Origin: DASTHG01 sp035491895
GTDB lineage: Bacteria > Gemmatimonadota > Gemmatimonadetes > Gemmatimonadales > GWC2-71-9
Assembly (NCBI GenBank): GCA_035491895.1
Contig: DATJJY010000059.1
Coordinates: forward strand, 11,445-75,444
Direction of reading: 5' to 3'
DNA length: 64,000 nucleotides
Positions 15,069 through 24,584 of the stretch are shown in pieces. Numbering within the stretch: position 1 is the stretch's first letter; each line of letters begins with the position of its first letter. A program made the position numbers and the translations under genes. A model generated the notes under the pieces. That model searched no databases and was not told the DNA's origin. It saw only the letters and a list, made by a program, of their open reading frames with translations.

Positions 15069-17387
15069 CTACGCCCCGCCCCCGGCGTCGATTTCGCGGT
15101 GCCGGCGGCGATAGACGGCGAAGATGATCGCTCCCAGCACGACCGGCCCGCCGATGGCGTACGGCAGTACGCCGCCCGGGTTGAGCCGAGTGTATTTCGT
15201 CACGATCAGGTGGATCCCGGGACTGGTCACCGGATGGCTCGTCGCTTCATTACCGGCCGGCGCCGGAATGCCGACGGTGTATACCATGAAGTTGCCGTCC
15301 AGAATCGCGTTGATTCTCCACGCGAGGCTGACCGACTGTCCCGGAGCCACGGGGTTGGTGTACTGCGTGCGCTGGGGCGACCAATCCTCCGGGTCGACGA
15401 CGTCCCCGCTCGCGTTCAGGTTGATGATGTTCATCGCCACGATGAGCGGCGGCGTCGGAGTCGACCCGTTGTTCGTCAGTACGGTGTTGTATTCAATCGG
15501 GGTCCCCGCCCGGACCGTCTTGGCGGTGACATCGATCGACAGCTGGATCTGTGGCTCGGCAACCTGTTGCGCCAAGACCGGGGCCGCTCCGAGCCCGAGC
15601 AGGGTGACGACGAGGATCAGGGCGGCGACCCGCTCCCGGGTCGCCTGGAGGAGACGCGTCCGGCCGGCTTCCAGTCGCAGCTCCGGACCGGCATACCAGA
15701 ACAGCAGGGCGAACGCGAAGACGGCAAACACCACGCATGACAACACCCACGACCACGCCCGGGCCAGCGTCCAGTTATTCACGAGGATGGCCGCCAGAAA
15801 GAATTTCGGCGCCGCTAGCGGATTCAACCACTGAAAGAGGAGTCCCATAAATCCACCTTGGGCGTGCCCGGTGAGTTGAGTGGGGAGCAGGAAGAGGACG
15901 TACAAACACAGACTGATGAACAGGCTGGTCTTGTTCGAGTTGCACCAGAAGCCCACGAACATCGCCATCGCCGTGAAGCCGAGCGTCAGCACGAGGCCGA
16001 GCCCCCCACCCCACAGCACCGCTTGGCTGAACACTTCGTCCCCCTGGGACAACACCCTCATATAAGGAATGGCGATCAACATCGCCGCCGGCCCGGGGGA
16101 TGCCGCTGCCAGGAACTTGCCGAAGACGATCTGGCTGCGGCTGGTCGGTGTGAGCAGCAGCCCCTCGAGGGTCGCGCGCTCCCGCTCCCCGCTCAGACTG
16201 TCGGCGCCGATGATCAGGCTGACGAAGACGCTCGCCACCATGGCGGCTTTGGTGAGCTCGAACACCATTTCCTTCGGGGGGATGAGACTCAGGCTCGAGT
16301 CACGCGCCGTGATGTACGTGTAAATCCCGAGCACGACGGTGTAGGCGACCGTCAGCTGCAGCGCCTTGCCGCCGACCCAGAGGTCGCCGAGCTCCTTCTT
16401 GAAAACGACCCACCAGGTCGCCACCCCATTCGCCGGCACGGGTGTCGACCGGCGCTCGCTGCGCGGTTTCGGCGCGGGAACCGGGAGTGCCGCTTCCGGC
16501 CAGGCGGTACGCGCTCGCCGAGCCGGCCGCGGCGCCATGGCACTCCACCGCTTCAACAGCCGCCCGAACCGCGAAGCCATCCCGGCGTCGAGGCGCAGGC
16601 GACGAGCGGCAACCGCGAACACCACGAGGAGGACGATGGCGGCGAACGACGCCGCCAGGATGGGGAGATACCACACCTCCGACGGCGGCCGACCACCGCC
16701 CAGCACCTTGCCGAGGAACTGCGCCACCGCTTCCCACGGATTGACGAACGTATAGAGCAACGTGCGCCGCACTTCGACGACGGTCTGATGGATCCGCGGC
16801 CGGGACAATTCGGTCGGCAACAACAGCAGGAGATAGAGGCACAAGCTGACCATCATGCTGGTCTTGTTCGAGTTGCACGCCATGCTGACGAGCAGACCCA
16901 ACCCGACCAGCAAGACGGCCAGAATCGTACCCAACACGCTCCCCCAGAGCAGGGCCTGTCCGAACACCGGATCGCCTTTGGCGAGCACCGCCCAGTAGGG
17001 GATGGCGATCACCAGAGCGACCGGCCAGGCGGAGAAGGCGGCGAAGAACTTGCCGACCGTGATCTGGCGCCGGCTCGCCGGGGTCAGGAGCAGCATTTCC
17101 AGCGTTGCCCGCTCCCGGTCGCCACTCACCCCGTCCGCCGCCACGACCAGACAAATGAAGACGGCGATGGCGATCGAGTGGCGCACCATCTCCTGGATCA
17201 TTTCCGGCACCGGCAAGAGGAGGGTGTCGGCGTTGCTGGCGAGCAGATAGGAGTAGCCGCCCAGGAGCAGGCTGTAGATGAGGATCAGGTACAACGCTTT
17301 GCCGCCGACCCAGAGGTCCCTGGTTTCGCGACGACACACGATCCACCAGGCAGGTGAGGCGGCGCTCGCGTTGTGTGAGTCAGTCAT
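15069..17387 (-). CDS. Double ABC-2 permease fused to an extracellular beta domain
   Basis: A 772-aa membrane protein containing two complete ABC-2 permease modules (about residues 10-280 and 325-570). Each begins W-W-x-V-x-R/K-x-E-x-x-DLWVGGKAL and carries SGxRERATLE-x-LLLTP-x-SR, the cytoplasmic coupling region of this family. A long helix-linker tail follows: a hydrophobic segment at about 580-605, a beta-sandwich-like domain (about 610-720), and a final membrane helix before a basic C-terminus. Two permeases on one chain would supply the dimer needed by the single ATPase. Its ATG is immediately next to the upstream stop. Confidence 0.85.
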   Translation of the reverse strand: MTDSHNASAASPAWWIVCRRETRDLWVGGKALYLILIYSLLLGGYSYLLASNADTLLLPVPEMIQEMVRHSIAIAVFICLVVAADGVSGDRERATLEMLLLTPASRRQITVGKFFAAFSAWPVALVIAIPYWAVLAKGDPVFGQALLWGSVLGTILAVLLVGLGLLVSMACNSNKTSMMVSLCLYLLLLLPTELSRPRIHQTVVEVRRTLLYTFVNPWEAVAQFLGKVLGGGRPPSEVWYLPILAASFAAIVLLVVFAVAARRLRLDAGMASRFGRLLKRWSAMAPRPARRARTAWPEAALPVPAPKPRSERRSTPVPANGVATWWVVFKKELGDLWVGGKALQLTVAYTVVLGIYTYITARDSSLSLIPPKEMVFELTKAAMVASVFVSLIIGADSLSGERERATLEGLLLTPTSRSQIVFGKFLAAASPGPAAMLIAIPYMRVLSQGDEVFSQAVLWGGGLGLVLTLGFTAMAMFVGFWCNSNKTSLFISLCLYVLFLLPTQLTGHAQGGFMGLLFQWLNPLAAPKFFLAAILVNNWTLARAWSWVLSCVVFAVFAFALLFWYAGPELRLEAGRTRLLQATRERVAALILVVTLLGLGAAPVLAQQVAEPQIQLSIDVTAKTVRAGTPIEYNTVLTNNGSTPTPPLIVAMNIINLNASGDVVDPEDWSPQRTQYTNPVAPGQSVSLAWRINAILDGNFMVYTVGIPAPAGNEATSHPVTSPGIHLIVTKYTRLNPGGVLPYAIGGPVVLGAIIFAVYRRRHREIDAGGGA

Positions 17388-18254
17388 TCAGGTGCCCTCC
17401 GCAGATGCGGACAAACGGGGCGTGTGGCCCCAGCTCAACCGGAACAGACGCCTCCCGCCGGCCTCCAAACGGAGGCGTGGAGCGGCGTACAGAAACAGCA
17501 ACACGAACACGACAATCGGGAACACGTACGGCCCTTTCAACCAGGATCCGTAGTCGTGTAAACTGCGGTTGTTGACGATGACCTTTTCCAGAAACTCGTC
17601 CGCCGCCGCAAGCGGATTCGATCGTTGAAAGAACTTCCCCACCAATCCCTTTTGGGCCTGGCCAGGCAGCAAGGCCGGCAGCAGGAAGAGCACGTAGAGG
17701 GAAAGGCTGACGAAGAGGCTCGTCCGGTTGGAATTGGACCAGAAGCTCACCAACATGGCCATGCCGGCAAATCCAAAGGCCAGCAAGGATCCGACGTAGC
17801 CGACCCACGTGATCGCCGGGTACAGGATCGGGTCCCCTTGGGAAACCGCGAGCAGGCATGGGTACGTGACGACGAGCGCCGCCGGCCACGGGGACATGCT
17901 GGCGAGGAATTTGCCGGCCACGATCTGCGTCCGGCTGGCAGGCGTCAACAGAAGAGATTCCATCATCGCACGCTCTCGGGCCCCACTGAGCGTGTCTGCA
18001 CCGATGAGCAGGCTCATGAACACGCCGACGTACATGCAAGTCTGCAGCGTCGCCCAGACCATTTCCTTTGGTGGAGTCAGGTCCAACTGACTGCTCCTCA
18101 CCATGAGGTACGTCGACGTTCCTATCACGCCCGTGTACACGAGCAACAAGAGCAGCGCCTTCCCCCCGATCCAGAGATCGTGGAGATCACGGCGGCACAC
18201 CAGCCACCAGGCGAACGCGCCTGGGCCCGATCGAAACGGGCGACCGCCGCTCAT
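17388..18254 (-). CDS. ABC-2 type permease
   Basis: A 288-aa inner-membrane protein with about six hydrophobic segments. The N-terminal W-L-VCRRDLHDLWIGGKALLLL and the coupling region SGARERAMMESLLLTPASR match the permeases on either side. It is very similar along its whole length to the 18310-19164 product, for example the shared QKGLVGKFFQRSNPLAAAD, so the two are recent duplicates. It follows that gene by 55 bases and abuts the next. Substrate unknown. Confidence 0.85.
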   Translation of the reverse strand: MSGGRPFRSGPGAFAWWLVCRRDLHDLWIGGKALLLLLVYTGVIGTSTYLMVRSSQLDLTPPKEMVWATLQTCMYVGVFMSLLIGADTLSGARERAMMESLLLTPASRTQIVAGKFLASMSPWPAALVVTYPCLLAVSQGDPILYPAITWVGYVGSLLAFGFAGMAMLVSFWSNSNRTSLFVSLSLYVLFLLPALLPGQAQKGLVGKFFQRSNPLAAADEFLEKVIVNNRSLHDYGSWLKGPYVFPIVVFVLLFLYAAPRLRLEAGGRRLFRLSWGHTPRLSASAEGT

Positions 18255-18309
18255 CGCGGGATCAATTTCCAGCGCTTCATGCCCCCTCCAGGACTCAGCG
18301 CTTCGAGCT

Positions 18310-19164
18310 TCAGCGAGTTGCCGGCAACCGCTCCGCGCGGCTCCATGCCCACGGCAACGACGCGCCCCCGCCCGCCTGCAGCCGCAAGCGTGGACCCGCG
18401 TAGGCGAACAGCAAGACGATCACCACTACGAGGAACACGACCGGTCCTTTCAACCAGTCGCCATACGTGTGCAGGGTCTGGTTGTTTACAATGAGCCGCT
18501 CCAACAGCTGGTCCGCCGCCGCAAGCGGGTTCGATCGCTGAAAGAACTTCCCGACCAGTCCCTTCTGTGCCCGCCCGGGCAAGAGCGCCGGCAGGAGAGA
18601 CAGCAGATAGATGGAGAGACTGATGAACAGGCTGGTGCGATTGGAATTGGACCAGAAGCTCACCAACATGCCCAGACCAGTGAATCCGACGATCAACATG
18701 GTTCCGATGAAGCCGGTCCACAGGAAGGAAGTCACCAGGATCGGTTCGCCCTGGCTCACCACCCACACGCACGGAACGGTGACCGCCAACGCCGCAGGCC
18801 ACGGGGACATGCTGGCGAGGAACTTGCCCAGCACGATCTGCGTGCGGCTGGCGGGCGTCAGCAATAGTGTTTCCATCATCTCCCGCTCTCGAGCGCCGCT
18901 GAGGGTGTCCGCGCCGATGAGCAACCCCATGAACACGCCGACATACATGCAGGTTTGCAGTGCCGTCCAGACCATTTCCTTGGGCGGAGTCAGATCCAAC
19001 TGACTGCCCTTCACCATGAGGTACGTCGACGCTCCAATCACGCCTGTGTACACGAGCAACAAGAGCAGCGCCTTGCCCCCGATCCAGAGCTCGTGAAGCT
19101 CACGATGGCACACCACCCACCAGGCGAACGCGCCTGCGCCCGATCGACCCGGCCGACCGCTCAT
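18310..19164 (-). CDS. ABC-2 type permease, paralogue of the next gene
   Basis: A 284-aa inner-membrane permease with the same N-terminal amphipathic WIGGKALLLLLVYTGVIG and the coupling motif SGAREREMMETLLLTPASR. The start at 19164 overlaps the upstream stop (ATGA). The frame runs on to 19926 but only through the upstream permease gene on another frame. The stop is set at 18310. A 55-base gap, with no gene I can see, separates it from the paralogue downstream. Confidence 0.85.
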   Translation of the reverse strand: MSGRPGRSGAGAFAWWVVCHRELHELWIGGKALLLLLVYTGVIGASTYLMVKGSQLDLTPPKEMVWTALQTCMYVGVFMGLLIGADTLSGAREREMMETLLLTPASRTQIVLGKFLASMSPWPAALAVTVPCVWVVSQGEPILVTSFLWTGFIGTMLIVGFTGLGMLVSFWSNSNRTSLFISLSIYLLSLLPALLPGRAQKGLVGKFFQRSNPLAAADQLLERLIVNNQTLHTYGDWLKGPVVFLVVVIVLLFAYAGPRLRLQAGGGASLPWAWSRAERLPATR

Positions 19165-19982
19165 ATCGGCCGGGCGCGCAGCCGCCGCACGCCCCCTTCC
19201 AATTGCAGGCCGGGGCCGACGTACACGAACAGCACGGCCAGCACGAGCACCGGAAACAGCAGGGGGGTCGTCGTCCACAGCCACAATCGATCCGCGGGCG
19301 CGCTCAGCACGATGCTGTCGTTGAGCAATCGATTGGCCGCGCCAAGGGGATTGAGCAGCTGGAACAGATTGGAAAGGTCGGTCGCCTGCGTGCTCTGCGT
19401 CACGGTGCTGAGTCCGGAGTACTGGGACGGCAGAATCAGCAGCAGGTAGACGCCAATACTCAGCAGCATGCTGCTCTTGTTGGTGTTGCACCACACGCTC
19501 ACGAGCATCCCGATGCCGGCGAACGCCGGAGCGAGGAGCGTTCCCATGATCGGCCCCCACACCAGGGCATGCCCCAACGCAATGTCTCCCTTGGAAAGCA
19601 CTACCCAGTAGGGAATCGCTACGGCCAGGGCCGCCGGCCAGGGCGAAAGGGCGGAGAGAAACTTCCCCACCACGATCTGTCGCCGGCTGGTCGGCGTCAG
19701 CAGCAGCCCCTCGAGCGTCGCACGCTCGCGTTCGCCCGAAACGCTGTCGGCACCGACGATCAGACAGATGAACAGCCCCACGAACACGGCAGCCTTGACG
19801 ATCTCCAGCACCATCTGCTTCAATGGCAGCAGCTGCAATTCCGAGTTGCTGGCAAACAGGTATGCATAAATGCCGAGCAGCAGCGTATAGATCAGGATCA
19901 TGACCAGGGCCTTGCCCCCGACCCATTGATCACGCAGCTCCCGCCAGAAGACGATGCGCCAAACCGGCGACGCCTTGCTCAC
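19161..19982 (-). CDS. ABC-2 type permease
   Basis: A 273-aa inner-membrane permease: W-R-IVFWRELRDQWVGGKAL at the N-terminus, SGERERATLEGLLLTPTSR in the coupling region, and about six membrane segments. GTG at 19982 was chosen because it overlaps the ATPase stop (GTGA), giving tight coupling; the frame has no ATG near there and continues upstream only through the ATPase gene. It is the first of four consecutive permease genes. Confidence 0.85.
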   Translation of the reverse strand: MSKASPVWRIVFWRELRDQWVGGKALVMILIYTLLLGIYAYLFASNSELQLLPLKQMVLEIVKAAVFVGLFICLIVGADSVSGERERATLEGLLLTPTSRRQIVVGKFLSALSPWPAALAVAIPYWVVLSKGDIALGHALVWGPIMGTLLAPAFAGIGMLVSVWCNTNKSSMLLSIGVYLLLILPSQYSGLSTVTQSTQATDLSNLFQLLNPLGAANRLLNDSIVLSAPADRLWLWTTTPLLFPVLVLAVLFVYVGPGLQLEGGVRRLRARPI

Positions 19983-20962
19983 TTGATCCCGCCGGCCGTC
20001 AGCTGGAGGAACACGTCTTGCAACCGCCCGCCTTCGGGTTCGAAGCTCAAGACCGGGATCTCGGCGCGCAGCAGGGTTTCGAGGACCCGATTGTTGATGA
20101 AGTGATCCTCGGCAGCGGCCTCGTCCAGCTCCACGCGCAACCACCCCGGCATCCCGCTCGCCGCCGTGACCTGGCGAACGGCGGAAATGGTCCCCAACTC
20201 CCGCTGCGCGTCCTCCAGAGCCTCGGCGGGGACGCGGATCCGCATCGTGTTCTGCTCGGTACGTCCGATGACGTCCGCCACGGTGCCGGATGCGACGACC
20301 TCACCGGAGCTCATGATGACGACGTCGTCGCACACGCTTTCCACCTCCGTCAGGAGATGGCTGCACAGAATGACTCCCGCACTCCGCTCCTCGGCGATCT
20401 GCTGCACCAGGCCGAGCAGCTCCTGCTGCCCGCGCGGGTCGAGGCCGATCGTGGGTTCGTCGAGGAACACGACCACCGGATCATTCACGAGCGCGCGCGC
20501 GATGCCGATTCGTTGCCGCATACCGTGGCTGTAGGTGCTCACGAGCGAGCGGGCGCGCTGCTTGAGTCCCACCTCTTCCAGCAGCTCCATGCCGACCGAC
20601 CGGGCATCGCTCGCCGTCCGCCCGTAGAGTTGACCGAAATAGGTCAGGTACTCGATGGCGGTCATTTGCTTGGGCAGCCCAAAGCTCTCGGGCAGCACGC
20701 CGATGCGGCGGCGGATCTGATCGGGATACTCGTGGCTGATGCCGTCGACCGAGAACCGGCCGGCGTCGGGCTCCATGATGGTGGTCAGGATGCGGATCGA
20801 AGTCGTCTTGCCCGCGCCGTTGGGACCCAGGAAGCCCAGCAGCCTGCCCGCTTTGAGAACGAAGGAGAGCCCCCGCAGCGCCATTCTCGGTCCGTAGGAC
20901 TTCTGCAGACCTTCGGCCACCAGGACTTCAGTCCGCCGGGGAGTCGTTTCACTGTAGCTCAT
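19979..20962 (-). CDS. ABC transporter ATP-binding protein
   Basis: A 327-aa ATPase that powers the adjacent ABC-2 permeases. It has Walker A GPNGAGKTT, signature YSHGMRQRIGIARAL, Walker B VVVFLDEPTIGLDP and the H-loop CSHLLTEVE. The C-terminal region of about 100 aa after the ABC domain is typical of the CcmA/drug-exporter group. ATG at 20962 has AAGGAG upstream; the frame extends to 21064 only over the end of the RND gene. It is the only ATPase for five permease modules. Confidence 0.93.
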   Translation of the reverse strand: MSYSETTPRRTEVLVAEGLQKSYGPRMALRGLSFVLKAGRLLGFLGPNGAGKTTSIRILTTIMEPDAGRFSVDGISHEYPDQIRRRIGVLPESFGLPKQMTAIEYLTYFGQLYGRTASDARSVGMELLEEVGLKQRARSLVSTYSHGMRQRIGIARALVNDPVVVFLDEPTIGLDPRGQQELLGLVQQIAEERSAGVILCSHLLTEVESVCDDVVIMSSGEVVASGTVADVIGRTEQNTMRIRVPAEALEDAQRELGTISAVRQVTAASGMPGWLRVELDEAAAEDHFINNRVLETLLRAEIPVLSFEPEGGRLQDVFLQLTAGGIK

Positions 20963-20984
20963 AGTCGCCGCTCCTTCGGGCGCG

Positions 20985-23900
20985 TCAGGGGTTAGCAGGG
21001 CTCGGCGCCAGCGCGCTCCCGCCTCGGCTGCCACCGAAGCGCAGGTACAGGCTGGGTGCCACAAACAGGTTGAGCAGTGTCGACGTGATCAGTCCGCCGA
21101 GGATCACGATTGCCATGGGATACTCGATCTCGTGTCCCGGCTTGTCGCCGGCCACGAGGAGCGGCACGAGGGCGAGGCCCGTGGCCAACGCGGTCATGAG
21201 AATCGGCGACAGCCGCTCCCGTGCCCCGCGCAGCACGAGCGCGGGGCCGAGCGATTCGCCCTCGAAGCGCTCGAGATGCTGGTAGTGGCTCATCAGCATG
21301 ATCTGGTTGCGCGCGGCGATCCCGAAGACCGTCAGGAAACCGACCATCGAACCGAGCGAGATCACGTCGCCCGTGAAGTAGACGGCCAGCACGCCGCCCA
21401 CGAGCGCCGACGGGAGCGTCAGGAAGCCCAGCACCGCGAGCCGGCCGTTCTCGAATGACGCGAGCAGGATGAGGAAGACGCCGATCCCGGCGGCGATCGC
21501 GAAGCCCAGCAGCCGCGACTGCGCCTCATCACGCTCGGCGTACTCGCCGAGCACGACCGCCCGATAGCCCAGCGGGAACTGGATCTGCTCGAGCCGGTCG
21601 TCGACCTCATCCATGACGACCGCGAGGTCGCGCCCCGTCACATCGGCCCCCACATCGATGCGGCGCGAGCTGTTTTCCCGATAGATCACGCTCTGGGCCG
21701 GCACGATGTGGACGGTGGCGACGTCGCCCAATCGCACCTGCCGGCCGTCGGGGGTGTCGATCGGAAGATTGCGAACGCTGGTCAGGCTCTGGCGGGTGGC
21801 GGGCGTGCTCCACACGTTCACGTCGTAGGCCTTGCCGTCCCGGAAGATGTCGCCGACCTCCTCGCCTGCGAGCAGCGTCCCGGATGCCCGGCGCACATCG
21901 CCGGGTTTGAGGCCGACGCGCTGCGCCGCGGCGAGATCGACCTCCACCTGGATCTGGGGAACTTCCGACTGCAGCTGCACATTCAAGTCGGCGATGCCCG
22001 GGATCCCCGCCAGGGAATCGCGCACTTCTTCCGCTTTCTCGTGGATGGCGCCCAGGTTGGGTCCGTAGATGCGGACGACGAACGTCTGGCTCGATCCCGA
22101 CAACACCTCGTCGATGCGCTCGTTGAGGTACGTCTCCACGTTGTGGAACAGACCGGGATACCCGTAGACGACTTGCTCGATGGCGGCGATCGTCTCGTCA
22201 TAGTCCGCGGCCGGGTCGACGCTGATCCAGTTTTCGCCGAAGTTGACGCCGTTCAGCTCATCGGCCAGCAGGGCCTGCCCGATGTGCGACCCGAAGTTGC
22301 GGACGCCGGGAATGGCGCGGAGCTCGCGACTCAGACGCGTCACGATGCGCCGCTCTTCGGTCACGGAGCTGCCGGGCTTGGTGATCCAGTGGATCAGGAA
22401 ATCGCGTTCCTTGAAGTGGGGGAACAGTGACTCTCCGAGTAACGGCACGAGGGCGACCCCCACGACCAGCACCGCGGCCGTCGCGATGAACGCCCGGCGC
22501 GGACGCTGGACGATCCGCGCCAGTGCGCTCTCGTAAATCCGTTGCAGCCAGCGCACCAGAGGCTGGCGCTGGTGCTCGATGGGAGCGTGCCTCAGCAGCA
22601 AGAGGCACATCGCGGGCGTGACGGTCAGGGCAACGACCATGGACGCCAGCACCGCCAGCCCGTACGCGATCGCCATCGGTTGGAAGAACGCGCCGGAGAG
22701 GCCCCCCATCAGCACGACCGGCACCACCACCACGGCATCGATCAGCGTCGCGTGCACGATCGCCTGGCGCACTTCCAACGACGCTTCGAGGATGACGCGG
22801 GCCGTCGACTGGGACCGTCCTTCCTGACGCGCCTGTCGCAGGCGCCGCGTGATGTTCTCGACGTCGATGATCGCGTCATCCACCACCACTCCGATGGCGA
22901 TGACGAAGCCGGCCAGCATCATGGTATTGATGGTCGCGCCGCTGAAGTGGAGCACGAGCGCGCCCGCGGTGAGCGACAGGGGGATCGCCACCATGCTGAT
23001 CAGAGCGGTGCGCCATTGAAACAGGAACGCGACGATGACCAGCATCACGAGAATGCAGCCGAGGATCAGCGCATGCGAGAGATTGTCGAGCGCGACCTGG
23101 ATGAAATCCGCCGGTCGGAAAATCGTCGGATCCATCGCGATTCCGGTCAGACCCGGGCGCAGCTCGTCGAGCGCCGCTTCGACGCCGTGTGTGACGTCCA
23201 GCGTATTGGCCCAGGGAAACTTCTCGACGACGAGCATCAGCCCAGGGCCGTCGTTGATGACCGCGTCCCCGAACAGGGGCCACGTATCCCACACGACATC
23301 CGCCACGTCGCTCAGTCGCAGCGGCGTGCCGTCGTCCCGCTTCCTGTCCTGAATGGGAACCTGACCCAGGTCCTCCGGTGAGGAGATGGCCAGCACGTGC
23401 CGGATGCCGAGGCGCTGATTGGGCGTCTGGATGAAGCCGCCGGTCCCGATCACGGCGCCCTTCGAGAACTGCAGGATCCCCACATCCAGCGCGTCGGCGG
23501 TGACCTCCATGACCTGATCGAGCGACACACGGCGCAGCCGCAGTCGATCGGGGTCGACCTGCACCTGCGGCATCTTGATGCGCTCCCCCCAGATCGCCAC
23601 GTTGGCGACACCCGGCACGCCGAGCAGCCGTGCGCGGATCGTCCAATAGGAAATCATCGACAGGTCCATCAGGGAGACGCTCTGCGACGACACGCCGATC
23701 TTCATCACCCGACCGGTGGAAGAGACCGGCGGGATGATGACCGGTGGAGCCGCCCAGGTCGGCAACGTCGTGAGTACGCTCGTGAGACGTTCCTGGACCA
23801 GCTGCCGTGCCCGCACGACGTCCGTGCCGGGCTTGAACAGCAGCTCGATCGACGAGAGATCCGGGATCGACTTGGAGCGCATCAGGTCCAGCCGGTCCAA

Positions 23901-24128
23901 GCCGTTGAAGGCCTGCTCCAGCGGCACGGTGACGAGGCCTTCGACCTCCTCGGCGGAGAGCCCGAGGCTGGGCGTCTGGATCTCCACCCGCGGCGGCGCG
24001 AACTCCGGGAACGCGTCGACCGGCGTCTTGGGAAGCTGGGCGATGCCGAATACCATCATCGCGGCGGCTCCGGCCAACATGATGAACCGGAACCGCAGGC
24101 TCGCGCGAACGATCGCCCGCATCATCAT
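20985..24128 (-). CDS. RND efflux transporter (CusA/CzcA-like)
   Basis: A 1047-aa inner-membrane RND pump. The N-terminal TPVDAFPEFAPPRVEIQT and GTDVVRARQLVQERL are typical of the heavy-metal-efflux/CusA-like clade. The TM4 proton-relay region reads GVVVDDAIIDVEN with two Asp, as in AcrB and unlike the single Asp of CusA. In TM10 the position of AcrB Lys940 appears to be Arg (FGIAARNQIM). Substrate unclear. Its ATG overlaps the stop of the short adaptor gene (ATGA). Confidence 0.9.
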   Translation of the reverse strand: MMMRAIVRASLRFRFIMLAGAAAMMVFGIAQLPKTPVDAFPEFAPPRVEIQTPSLGLSAEEVEGLVTVPLEQAFNGLDRLDLMRSKSIPDLSSIELLFKPGTDVVRARQLVQERLTSVLTTLPTWAAPPVIIPPVSSTGRVMKIGVSSQSVSLMDLSMISYWTIRARLLGVPGVANVAIWGERIKMPQVQVDPDRLRLRRVSLDQVMEVTADALDVGILQFSKGAVIGTGGFIQTPNQRLGIRHVLAISSPEDLGQVPIQDRKRDDGTPLRLSDVADVVWDTWPLFGDAVINDGPGLMLVVEKFPWANTLDVTHGVEAALDELRPGLTGIAMDPTIFRPADFIQVALDNLSHALILGCILVMLVIVAFLFQWRTALISMVAIPLSLTAGALVLHFSGATINTMMLAGFVIAIGVVVDDAIIDVENITRRLRQARQEGRSQSTARVILEASLEVRQAIVHATLIDAVVVVPVVLMGGLSGAFFQPMAIAYGLAVLASMVVALTVTPAMCLLLLRHAPIEHQRQPLVRWLQRIYESALARIVQRPRRAFIATAAVLVVGVALVPLLGESLFPHFKERDFLIHWITKPGSSVTEERRIVTRLSRELRAIPGVRNFGSHIGQALLADELNGVNFGENWISVDPAADYDETIAAIEQVVYGYPGLFHNVETYLNERIDEVLSGSSQTFVVRIYGPNLGAIHEKAEEVRDSLAGIPGIADLNVQLQSEVPQIQVEVDLAAAQRVGLKPGDVRRASGTLLAGEEVGDIFRDGKAYDVNVWSTPATRQSLTSVRNLPIDTPDGRQVRLGDVATVHIVPAQSVIYRENSSRRIDVGADVTGRDLAVVMDEVDDRLEQIQFPLGYRAVVLGEYAERDEAQSRLLGFAIAAGIGVFLILLASFENGRLAVLGFLTLPSALVGGVLAVYFTGDVISLGSMVGFLTVFGIAARNQIMLMSHYQHLERFEGESLGPALVLRGARERLSPILMTALATGLALVPLLVAGDKPGHEIEYPMAIVILGGLITSTLLNLFVAPSLYLRFGGSRGGSALAPSPANP

Positions 24129-24571
24129 TCTTCTTCAAACTCCTCTTCACTGCCGTACAGCTCCGCGGCACCGACCGTCACCACGGTCTCGCCGACATTC
24201 GGCCCCGTCGACAGCACCGCCAGGTCTCCCGTGACGGATTCCACGGTGACGCGTGCCCGCACGAACGTGAGGGGCTCCGGATTCGTGTAGGTCCAGGCCT
24301 GGCCCTCGGCATCGTAGAGAATGGCCGCGTAAGGAATGACCTTCCGCAGCGTGCCATGCACGACGGACTTCCGAACCCCCACCGTCTGGATATCGAGCCG
24401 CTCGGCCGCCTGCTCGGTCAGAATCAGGCGGTTGACGTCGTCCCCGGCGATCGGCTCCACCTTCACCGCTCGGGCGGTGCTCTCCTCCGTGGCCTGGTTC
24501 CGCCCGCACGCCAGAAACGGGAGCCAGGCGACAACCAGTACCGCCCGCCGCACCCGTGTTCGGGGACTCAT
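24125..24571 (-). CDS. Short RND periplasmic adaptor-like lipoprotein
   Basis: A 148-aa lipoprotein (lipobox FLAC, Cys about 22) corresponding only to the membrane-proximal part of an RND adaptor: ILTEQAAERLDIQTVGV, VIPYAAILYDAEGQAWTYTNPEPLTFVRARVTVES, then GETVVTVGAAELYGSEEEFEEE. The lipoyl and alpha-hairpin domains of a normal 350-450 aa adaptor are absent, so it cannot reach a TolC-like duct in the usual way. AGGAGG precedes the ATG, and both ends join neighbours closely, so it looks like a complete gene rather than a fragment. Confidence 0.75.
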   Translation of the reverse strand: MSPRTRVRRAVLVVAWLPFLACGRNQATEESTARAVKVEPIAGDDVNRLILTEQAAERLDIQTVGVRKSVVHGTLRKVIPYAAILYDAEGQAWTYTNPEPLTFVRARVTVESVTGDLAVLSTGPNVGETVVTVGAAELYGSEEEFEEE

Positions 24572-24584
24572 GGCTTCCTCCTGT

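Noticed and set aside
18255..18309. Tiny frame between two permease genes (ATGAAGCGCTGG..., nine codons)
   Set aside because: Too short, with no independent support; the gap is probably remnant sequence from the permease duplication.
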